Below, in pieces: positions 17,765 to 24,201 of a DNA stretch of 35,227 nt (position 1 is its first letter; every line of letters begins with the position of its first letter). Position numbers and translations under genes: made by a program. Location of the stretch: NCBI GenBank assembly GCA_030537855.1, contig JAUNVD010000020.1, positions 1-35,227 of the forward strand, given 5' to 3'. A model generated the notes under the pieces. The model searched no databases. It saw nothing but the letters and a program-made list of their open reading frames with translations, and was not told where the DNA came from. Source of the DNA: Tissierellia bacterium. Its GTDB lineage: Bacteria > Bacillota > Clostridia > Tissierellales > Peptoniphilaceae.

Positions 17765-18234
17765 CGTCTTCGAATCATATTATGATGTGGAATTAATGTT
17801 CTAGAATGGCTCATTCCATTGGGAGTAAATCCATGTTTTGAAAAATAAGGAATTAATTCTTTTTTACAACTGACAATCACCTTAGAATACCCCCTAGTAT
17901 CTGCTAATGTTAAAATATGTTCTAAAAGTCTTGTACCAATCCCCTTTTCTCTCCATTCTGTAGAAATCGCCAAATTTAAAATAGCTAAAGTTGTACTTTC
18001 AGGAATTTTATTTGTTGAAAAGAATTCATCTTGTATAATTTCTCCATTACAAGGACGACAAGAAATAAATCCAAGAATTTTATCATTTTCTTCTGCAACA
18101 AAAAACCATTGAGGAAAATTTTGTATACGATATATAAAAGTTTCTTTTGGGGTTATTTCCTGAGGTGGAAAGGAAGATCGGTCAATACTCAAAAGAGTTT
18201 TTAAATAAGTTCGTTTTGCTCGTTTAATATTCAT
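17761..18234 (-). CDS. GNAT family N-acetyltransferase
   Basis: The 157-residue protein is a single GNAT domain. The acetyl-CoA binding motif A is STEWREKGIGTRLLEH (residues 90-105) with its R-x-x-G-x-G core. The region before it (FFVAEENDKILGFISC) is the usual beta strand pair. The overall look is that of the arylalkylamine-acetyltransferase branch, but the substrate is unknown. It is 14 bases downstream of the ABC-type ATPase gene, with GAGGTG before its start, so it is the fourth gene of the operon and may act on a product or protein of that system. Confidence 0.82.
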   Translation of the reverse strand: MNIKRAKRTYLKTLLSIDRSSFPPQEITPKETFIYRIQNFPQWFFVAEENDKILGFISCRPCNGEIIQDEFFSTNKIPESTTLAILNLAISTEWREKGIGTRLLEHILTLADTRGYSKVIVSCKKELIPYFSKHGFTPNGMSHSRTLIPHHNMIRRR

Positions 18235-18248
18235 ATATTCACCTCATT

Positions 18249-19247
18249 TTAAAAGAATTCCATAGAAAGAGAATGACCTAGACGTAAATCATTTCTATAC
18301 TTCCTTAAGATATCATCATAATAAGTTAATTCTTCCAAGACTTCTTTTTCTTCATTTGTCGTATTTATAATCTTCTTAATCCCTCCATTATTAATAACAA
18401 TTCTCCTATCTGCCATCAAAGCCAATATAGGATCATGGGTTGCAATAAGTAAAATTTTATTTGCATCTACAAATAAATCTAAAGCTTTTTTACGATCAAT
18501 ACCTGCATTTTCTATTTCATCTAAAAGAATAACTGGAGAAGTAGAAATTTCCACAGTATCTGCAATCATCAAAGCTCTTGATTGACCACCAGATAAACTT
18601 GTTAAAGGAGTATCTGGAGAAAACTCTTCCCCTGCCAATGTATTAGCAGAAGAAATAATATGATTTAATTGGTCTTCAGTAAGAGAAATTTGACGACAAT
18701 TTCCATGTAATATTAAAAATTCTTTTACAGATAAATCCATGACGAAATTCATATTTTGGGAAAGTTGGGCTACTAGTTTTTTGTGAGGTGAAGTTCTCCA
18801 AGAAGGATCAGGAACTTCATCGTCAATCAAAACCTTTCTACCAGTAGGAGTATCCCCTTTTGCCACCCATTCGATATCTTGTAAAAATCTTGACTTTCCA
18901 CTACCTGTTGGCCCAACTACAGAAATAATTTCTGAAGGTTTCATCACTAAAGAAGAAAAATTCTCTTTTTTCCCATCCTTATCCCTTCCTGGTAAGATTG
19001 TTAAAGTTTGTAATAGATTACCAGAACTCCAACCTAAAAACTCAGACATTTCTTTAATATACTTTTGAAAGGACTTTAACTCATCTTCAATGAGAATGGA
19101 AGCTTCTTCTAACTCTAAAGAATCAAAAGACTTTAAAGCCTCCTCATAACTTAAATTCATTTTATTGGAAAAGTCTAAATCTATACTTAATAAATAATCT
19201 TCAACAAAAGGAAAATCAAGAATCCACTGTTTTAAAGTTCTTTTCAT
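18249..19247 (-). CDS. ABC-type ATPase without permease, DUF1858-like N-terminus
   Basis: The 332-residue protein has a complete ABC nucleotide-binding domain: Walker A GPTGSGKS at 112-119, Q loop around Q161, signature LSGGQ at 218-222, Walker B with catalytic Glu VILLDE at 239-244 and H-loop H271. There are no membrane segments and no permease gene nearby. Residues 1-60 are a helical domain resembling DUF1858 (FPFVEDYLLSIDLD, then MNLSYEEAL), and this piece also occurs in the binding protein of the same operon. The start at 19247 has GGGAGG and overlaps the GTPase stop as ATGA; an upstream start at 19331 is unlikely. Role: energy-using step in a soluble complex, inferred. Confidence 0.75.
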   Translation of the reverse strand: MKRTLKQWILDFPFVEDYLLSIDLDFSNKMNLSYEEALKSFDSLELEEASILIEDELKSFQKYIKEMSEFLGWSSGNLLQTLTILPGRDKDGKKENFSSLVMKPSEIISVVGPTGSGKSRFLQDIEWVAKGDTPTGRKVLIDDEVPDPSWRTSPHKKLVAQLSQNMNFVMDLSVKEFLILHGNCRQISLTEDQLNHIISSANTLAGEEFSPDTPLTSLSGGQSRALMIADTVEISTSPVILLDEIENAGIDRKKALDLFVDANKILLIATHDPILALMADRRIVINNGGIKKIINTTNEEKEVLEELTYYDDILRKYRNDLRLGHSLSMEFF

Positions 19248-19942
19248 AAAGAACCTCCCATATCTATTTTTTTCACATTTCCCTTTTGGTACTCTTCCCC
19301 AATACGTGTTTCTCCAAGACAATAAGAACAAAGAGCCATGGGCATGGGGAAGCGAAGTTCATAACCAGACAAGGAGTCTATATCTATAAGCATAGGTTCT
19401 AAGATACTACAAAGCTCAAAGGCACCTTGTCCCGTTAAACCATTAATATTCAAAATAGAAGCCCCTGGGTTTACTAAAGAAGTTTGCCAAAGAAAAACTT
19501 CCCGCTCTCCTTGAGAAACAATATCTCCCTTGGTAATTACCACAATATCAGCAGACTTTAATAAAGGACCAATTTTTTTAGGAGTATTCACACCAGATAA
19601 ATTATCAATAACACAAATTCCTGGAATCCCCTTAATATAAGGAGAACAACGATTACAAAGACCAGCAGATTCAGTAATTAAAATATCTGTATTTGTGGAT
19701 TTTCCCCAAGTCAAAACTTCTTCAATATTAGAAACAAAGAAATGGTCTGGACAAAGTGGTCCAGAAACACCTTTCATCACAGGAATACCATGTTTTTTAT
19801 ATAATAAATCATCTTCTGTAGAAAGGCAATCAAATTTTGCCACAGAAGTTGTTAAAGATTTATCTTTAAAAGACTTAGCTAAATGTAAAATAACAGAAGT
19901 TTTTCCAGAAGATGGTGGTCCGGAAACAACTACTATTTTCAT
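19244..19942 (-). CDS. HypB/UreG/CobW-like P-loop GTPase
   Basis: The 232-residue protein has Walker A GPPSSGKT at residues 8-15, a G3-type ESAG at 91-94 and a TKGD guanine-specificity motif at 137-140, the layout of the SIMIBI metallochaperone GTPases HypB and UreG. Candidate metal ligands are many: C64 in CPDHF (compare the UreG C-P-H motif), C96 and C99 in CNRC just after G3, and a C-terminal C205/C208 pair in CSYC. It overlaps both neighbours by ATGA. The likely role is nucleotide-gated metal or cofactor delivery. The substrate is not known; nickel is a guess from the family. Confidence 0.75.
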   Translation of the reverse strand: MKIVVVSGPPSSGKTSVILHLAKSFKDKSLTTSVAKFDCLSTEDDLLYKKHGIPVMKGVSGPLCPDHFFVSNIEEVLTWGKSTNTDILITESAGLCNRCSPYIKGIPGICVIDNLSGVNTPKKIGPLLKSADIVVITKGDIVSQGEREVFLWQTSLVNPGASILNINGLTGQGAFELCSILEPMLIDIDSLSGYELRFPMPMALCSYCLGETRIGEEYQKGNVKKIDMGGSL

Positions 19943-21072
19943 AGATGATCACCTTCAAAAACAGAATCACAATCTTTTAAGATTTTTTCAATATTAACAG
20001 AATGAAGAAAATCCCAACCAACCCACCATAAAGGTTGATCCTTCGAAAGTTCAGAAGGAACCTTTGGATTTGTAGAAGGGAAAAAACCATCCTTAGAAAA
20101 GATTTTACCAATGGTTTCACCAGTTAAAAAATCAATAAAAGGATGTAAAACATCATTGTCCTTGTGAAAAAAGAAGATAGGAGAAACAATAGCTCCATCT
20201 TCAGGCCAAACCATAGATAATTGTTTACTTCTAGAAACCATAGAAGCAAAAAAGTAGGGTGCAATAGATAGAGGTACAATAGTATTATTTTGCCGTTTTC
20301 CTGTCATTTGTGCTGGATGTAGAGATTTTCTTTTATTTTTATAAAGACTTTTAATCCCGTCCATCCCATACTTAGAATAAATGGTTACATAAAGAGCATT
20401 CATTAAATCCAAATCCATATGAGGAAGACCAATCTTATCTTCCATTGAGGGATCTAATAATTCTTCCCAAGTACGAGGATGATTTCCTTTCCAATATGTA
20501 TTATCAACAATAAAGACAGCAGGAACAAGAGCTATAATCCCATATTTTCCTTGAGGATCTACATAATCATGGTTTTGCTCTTTGACAAAAGGCATATTGG
20601 CTACGTATTTTCCAGGTCCCATATAATTTTCTTGAAAAGAATGATTAAAGAACAACTCCATACCAACGGAACTTACAATATCAGGAAAATCTGTAAAATT
20701 ACCATTTTCTAAATGATTTTTTATAAAATCCAAGCCTAAATTTGCAGATTGTAAATCCAATGTTATGGGAAAAGGACAATGAGGTAAATATTCTTCCAAA
20801 GCTTCCAACAAAGGAATTTTAATAGGACAAGGTAAAACACCTGACATTGTATAAGAATCATCAGTACAAGAAGATTCTTTAAACCTTTTATATCCTTCTA
20901 TAAAGCTCTCCTTTGAAATATTTTTCATTTCCAAAGCTCTTTTTAAACTCATAGTCTTACTAATTTCTTTAAACTTAGGATCACAAAAGGAATCTAAATG
21001 TATTTCTTTAAAATAGTCTTTCATTCCAGGATCTGTGATCATAGCTTCATAAATACTTTGGTTTAGATTCAT
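19939..21072 (-). CDS. Solute-binding-protein homologue without signal peptide
   Basis: The body of this 377-residue protein (about 70-377) has the pattern of an extracellular solute-binding protein of the iron/AfuA type: SGVLPCPIK near 77, PRTWEELLDP, and ALYVTIYSKYG. Yet the N-terminus (MNLNQSIYEAMITDPG) is not hydrophobic and has no lipobox, so it should stay in the cytoplasm. Residues 1-62 resemble DUF1858 (DPGMKDYFKEIHLD, then MSLKRALEMKNIS), the same domain found on the operon's ATPase. Start supported by GAGGTGG and a nearby TGTTATAAT promoter. It probably binds a ligand or metal complex inside the cell; what it binds is unknown. Confidence 0.72.
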   Translation of the reverse strand: MNLNQSIYEAMITDPGMKDYFKEIHLDSFCDPKFKEISKTMSLKRALEMKNISKESFIEGYKRFKESSCTDDSYTMSGVLPCPIKIPLLEALEEYLPHCPFPITLDLQSANLGLDFIKNHLENGNFTDFPDIVSSVGMELFFNHSFQENYMGPGKYVANMPFVKEQNHDYVDPQGKYGIIALVPAVFIVDNTYWKGNHPRTWEELLDPSMEDKIGLPHMDLDLMNALYVTIYSKYGMDGIKSLYKNKRKSLHPAQMTGKRQNNTIVPLSIAPYFFASMVSRSKQLSMVWPEDGAIVSPIFFFHKDNDVLHPFIDFLTGETIGKIFSKDGFFPSTNPKVPSELSKDQPLWWVGWDFLHSVNIEKILKDCDSVFEGDHL

Positions 21073-21108
21073 AGCCCACCTCTTCCATAAAATATTTTAG
21101 TACTTTTC

Positions 21109-21117
21109 ATTATAACA
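21109..21117 (-). promoter_or_regulatory. Extended -10 promoter of the binding-protein/GTPase/ATPase operon
   Basis: The minus strand reads TGTTATAAT, a perfect -10 with an extended TG, about 37 bases upstream of the binding-protein start. The -35 region (TTAATA at 17-base spacing) is weak. With the terminator upstream at 21152-21173 this marks the operon as an independent unit. Confidence 0.65.
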
Positions 21118-21144
21118 TAATTATTAAAAAATATTAAAATTGTA

Positions 21145-21173
21145 TAAAAAAAGAGCCTTGTATTCAAAGCTCT
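21145..21173 (-). terminator. Terminator after the chromate-transporter pair
   Basis: On the minus strand AGAGCTTTG, a four-base loop, and CAAGGCTCT (one U-G pair) are followed by seven T residues. The hairpin starts at the stop codon of the downstream CHR gene. Confidence 0.8.
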
Positions 21174-21732
21174 AAAGTAGTTTTGGAAAAAAATAGGATA
21201 AAAAGGCTCCTAAAAAAGCTCCAATTCCTATTAACTTTATAAGATCCACCTTTTTAAAGTATAAAATTAAACCAATAAAAAAAGTGATAAGGGCAATAGG
21301 TTCAGGTCGATTAAAAAAACCATGGGTAAAAATTGAATCTTGAATCATGGAAATTGCAGCAATAGCAATAAGACCTACTACCGCAGGTTTTGCAGTAAGG
21401 ATAAAATGTTCTAAAGATTCAAATTTCTTCTTCCTGGTAAATAAAAAATATCCAAAAATTAACATTAATAAAGTTTGGGGAGTTACAACACCTAAAGTTG
21501 CAATAACAGCACCAGGAATTCCCCCTAATTTTGTTCCAACAAAAGTAGCGGAATTTATGGCAATGGGTCCAGGGGTCATTTGGGATATGGATACTAAGTC
21601 TGTAAACTCTTTCATGGTAATCCAACCTTGTTCTTCTACAATATATTGTTGAATCAAAGGAAGAGATGCATATCCTCCACCAAAGGAAAACAAACCAATT
21701 TTTACAAAGCTAAAGTATAATTGAAATAACAT
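21172..21732 (-). CDS. Chromate transporter family protein, second CHR half
   Basis: The 186-residue protein is one CHR domain, with FSFGGGYASLPLIQQYIV near the N-terminus and MTPGPIAINSATFVG in the middle, both hallmarks of the family. It has about five membrane segments. From the ATG at 21732 the start aligns with the family (MLFQLYFSFVKIGLFSFGGG); a start at 21849 would overlap the first gene in another frame. It lies 13 bases after its partner. Many short CHR proteins come as such gene pairs that form one transporter. Substrate may be chromate or another anion. Confidence 0.85.
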   Translation of the reverse strand: MLFQLYFSFVKIGLFSFGGGYASLPLIQQYIVEEQGWITMKEFTDLVSISQMTPGPIAINSATFVGTKLGGIPGAVIATLGVVTPQTLLMLIFGYFLFTRKKKFESLEHFILTAKPAVVGLIAIAAISMIQDSIFTHGFFNRPEPIALITFFIGLILYFKKVDLIKLIGIGAFLGAFLSYFFPKLL

Positions 21733-21745
21733 AGTAACACCCCAT

Positions 21746-22324
21746 TTATCTTGGAACCTTTGAAAATAAAAAGATTCCAAAAAAACCTGATAATAAAATA
21801 ATAAGTCCAGAATTAATATGAAAGAAAAAAGCGGCAATAAATGCCACAACCATTAGAATCCCTGACATTACAGGATAGGTTTTTAAAGCAGATTTTCCCA
21901 TATTAAAAGTAGTTACCAGTAATATGGCTCCAATCACCCCTCCAATTCCTGTAAGCATTGCATTAATCCAAAAATTACTTCGAAATTGTTGATAAAAATA
22001 GCTTATAATAGTAATTAAGATTAGACAAGGAAGGACAGAAGCTGTTGTAGATATGATGGCTCCAAGAGGACCTTTAAGCTTGTAACCTGTAAGTAAACTT
22101 GTAGAAATCGCCATAGCTCCAGGTCCTGATTGGGCGAGGGCAACTAAATCTAACATTTCATCCTCAAGGATTAACCCTCGTTTATCAGAAAATTCAGATT
22201 TAATAATGGGAACGATGGTATATCCCCCACCAAAGGTTACAGCATTTATTTTAAAGAAAATTAGAAAAAGCTGGAAATAAGAAATTTTTTTTGGTATTTT
22301 CTTTTCTTCTTTATGTTCACTCAT
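21746..22324 (-). CDS. Chromate transporter family protein, first CHR half
   Basis: This 192-residue membrane protein has the CHR signatures FFKINAVTFGGGYTIVPIIK (about 19-38) and AQSGPGAMAISTSLLTGYKLKG split over the next helices. Charged N-terminal residues precede the first segment. AAAGGAGG lies upstream. With the next gene it makes a split two-subunit transporter; gene pairs of this kind act together in B. subtilis (ChrAB/YwrAB, from recall). It is driven by a near-consensus promoter and has a very short leader. Confidence 0.87.
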   Translation of the reverse strand: MSEHKEEKKIPKKISYFQLFLIFFKINAVTFGGGYTIVPIIKSEFSDKRGLILEDEMLDLVALAQSGPGAMAISTSLLTGYKLKGPLGAIISTTASVLPCLILITIISYFYQQFRSNFWINAMLTGIGGVIGAILLVTTFNMGKSALKTYPVMSGILMVVAFIAAFFFHINSGLIILLSGFFGIFLFSKVPR

Positions 22325-22346
22325 CTAGCTCAACCTCCTTTGTCTC

Positions 22347-22375
22347 ATTATAATCTATGAAAGAGTGTTTGTAAA
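22347..22375 (-). promoter_or_regulatory. Sigma-A promoter for the CHR pair
   Basis: On the minus strand TTTACA (22370-22375), a 17-base spacer and a perfect TATAAT (22347-22352) lie in the 80-base gap between the divergent CHR and proC genes. The predicted start leaves a leader of only about 15 bases, most of it the ribosome site. Confidence 0.82.
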
Positions 22376-22404
22376 AGTTTCAAATAGAAAAATAGGAGGT
22401 AGTT

Positions 22405-23196
22405 ATGAAAATAGGAATGATAGGATTAGGAAATATGGGGTCTGCCATAGGAAAAGCACTATATCAAAAAGGATATTCCCTGGTGCTTTCTGATAAAAAT
22501 GAGAAAAATTTAGAATTATGGCAACATTTAGAACAAGTGGAAATTGGAAAGAATAATAGTGAAGTTATAGAAAAATCAGATGTGGTGTTTTTTGCTGTAA
22601 AACCTCATATTTTACCTACAGTACTTCAAGAATTAAAAGATCAATTAAAACAAAGAGAAGATCTTTGGATCATATCTATGGCAGCAGGAGTGACCTTAGA
22701 AAAAATAATGGAATATTCTAATCATAAAAAAATTATCCGTATTATGCCAAATACACCTGCATTTGTAGGAGAAGGAATGACAGCCATGACCTACCCTAAA
22801 GATGTAAATATACCTAAGAATAAAATTCTACCTCTTTTAGAATCCTTTGGTAAAGTGGCAGAGTTAGAAGAAAATATGATTGATGCTTTTACTGGAGCCT
22901 GTGGTTGTTTACCAGCCTATGTCTTTTTATTTTTAGAAGGAGCAGCAGATGGAGCTGTTTTAGAAGGACTTCCTCGAGAAGATGCTTATGAATGGATAGC
23001 CCAAACGATACTTGGTTCTGCTAAATTATACTTAGAAACAAAAAAACATCCAGGAGTTTTAAAAGATTCTGTTACCTCTCCAGGAGGTAGTACTATAGAA
23101 GGTGTGAAAGCACTGGAAAAAGGTAATTTTAGAGCAACGGTTATGAATGCTATTGAAAAATCTGTGTTGAAAAATAAAGAATTGGGTAAACATTAA
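22405..23196 (+). CDS. proC: Pyrroline-5-carboxylate reductase
   Basis: ProC reduces pyrroline-5-carboxylate to proline with NAD(P)H, the last step of proline synthesis. The 263-residue protein has the Rossmann motif GLGNMGSA at residues 7-14, the AAGVTLEKI and RIMPNTPAFVGEG segments in the centre and the C-terminal signature KDSVTSPGGSTIEG. Length is typical. TAGGAGG precedes the ATG. It stands alone, divergent from the CHR pair, with 74 bases before the next gene. Confidence 0.95.
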   Translation: MKIGMIGLGNMGSAIGKALYQKGYSLVLSDKNEKNLELWQHLEQVEIGKNNSEVIEKSDVVFFAVKPHILPTVLQELKDQLKQREDLWIISMAAGVTLEKIMEYSNHKKIIRIMPNTPAFVGEGMTAMTYPKDVNIPKNKILPLLESFGKVAELEENMIDAFTGACGCLPAYVFLFLEGAADGAVLEGLPREDAYEWIAQTILGSAKLYLETKKHPGVLKDSVTSPGGSTIEGVKALEKGNFRATVMNAIEKSVLKNKELGKH

Positions 23197-23270
23197 AAGG
23201 AAGTAAAAGTAAGAGGTAATAAGAACTATAAGCAAAAATGAGTACTTAATACAAAGTAAAGGAGATTTCA

Positions 23271-23840
23271 ATGAAGGATTTAATTGTATTTTTAGCTAAT
23301 GGCTTTGAAGAAGTAGAAGCACTTACAGCTGTAGACTTTTGTCGACGAGCAGGAATGGAATTAGATACTGTAAGTATTTATTCTTCCAAGGAAGTAAAAG
23401 GTGCCCATGGTGTAGTAGTTCTTGCTGATAAAAAACTTTCAGAAATCAATGTTGATGATTATAAAGGAATTTTTATCCCTGGAGGTTTACCTGGAGCAGA
23501 AAATCTAAGGGATAAAAGTGAAGTGATTATGGCATTACGAAGATTTGCTGAAGAAGATAAGCTAACCGCTGCGATTTGTGCAGGACCAGGAGCTTTGGAT
23601 CGAGCAGGATTGTTAAAAGAAAATGCCTTTACATGCTACCCTGGATATGAAGGAAATATTAATACTTCTGGAGTACAAGATGAAATTGTGGTTAAAGAAG
23701 GAAATGTATTAACAGGAATGGGACCAGCTTTAGCAATGGATATGGCCTTTGCTTTAATAACACATTTTAAAGGGGAAGAAAAAGCTAATGAGATTAAAGA
23801 AGATGTTCTCTATCCCCGTTTAGTCCAAGAGTGGAAATAA
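23271..23840 (+). CDS. DJ-1/PfpI (YajL) family protein
   Basis: The 189-residue protein belongs to the DJ-1/YajL branch. The family glutamate is in NGFEEVEALT (residues 10-19), and the nucleophile cysteine is in AAICAGPGALDRAG near residue 103. Members have been reported as glyoxalase III or protein/nucleotide deglycases that repair methylglyoxal damage, though the activity is debated. AAAGGAG lies before the start. One base separates it from the next gene, so they form an operon. Confidence 0.9.
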   Translation: MKDLIVFLANGFEEVEALTAVDFCRRAGMELDTVSIYSSKEVKGAHGVVVLADKKLSEINVDDYKGIFIPGGLPGAENLRDKSEVIMALRRFAEEDKLTAAICAGPGALDRAGLLKENAFTCYPGYEGNINTSGVQDEIVVKEGNVLTGMGPALAMDMAFALITHFKGEEKANEIKEDVLYPRLVQEWK

Positions 23841-23841
23841 T

Positions 23842-24084
23842 ATGAAAGAAGTACAAGCTGTACCCTTACTTTCTCCAGACTCCCAATTAGAACTTGCCAT
23901 CATCACAGGAGCTTTGGAAGAAAACAAAATACCTCACTTTGTAAAAGACGAAGGGGCAGGAGGATATATGAAAATTATAGGAGGTATTAATATATTTAAT
24001 ACAGTGATTTTCGTATCAGAAGATGATTATGAAAGAGCAAAAGATATTGTGATTTCTATTATTGGGGATCGTAAATTTAAATAA
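23842..24084 (+). CDS. DUF2007-type small protein
   Basis: The 80-residue protein fits the DUF2007 (putative signal-transducing) pattern: an N-terminal strand VQAVPLL, a helix LELAIITGALEENKIPHF, and a C-terminal VFVSEDDYERAKDIV-like helix with YERAKDI. This ferredoxin-like alpha/beta fold is often found alone or fused to membrane domains. Its function is not known. It is cotranscribed with the DJ-1 gene and followed by a strong terminator. Confidence 0.75.
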   Translation: MKEVQAVPLLSPDSQLELAIITGALEENKIPHFVKDEGAGGYMKIIGGINIFNTVIFVSEDDYERAKDIVISIIGDRKFK

Positions 24085-24102
24085 AGAAAACTTTAAATAT
24101 TT

Positions 24103-24140
24103 GGTAGAGTGAAAGATTCACTCTACCTTTTTATTTTTTA
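24103..24140 (+). terminator. Terminator after the DJ-1/DUF2007 operon
   Basis: GGTAGAGTGA (24103-24112), loop AAGAT, TCACTCTACC (24118-24127) is a perfect 10-bp stem followed by TTTTTATTTTTT. It lies 19 bases after the stop codon. Confidence 0.92.
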
Positions 24141-24201
24141 GGTGTTAAAATTTTAACTAACATGTTATACTACAAGTATCAATATGAAAGGAAGGGATAG
24201 T

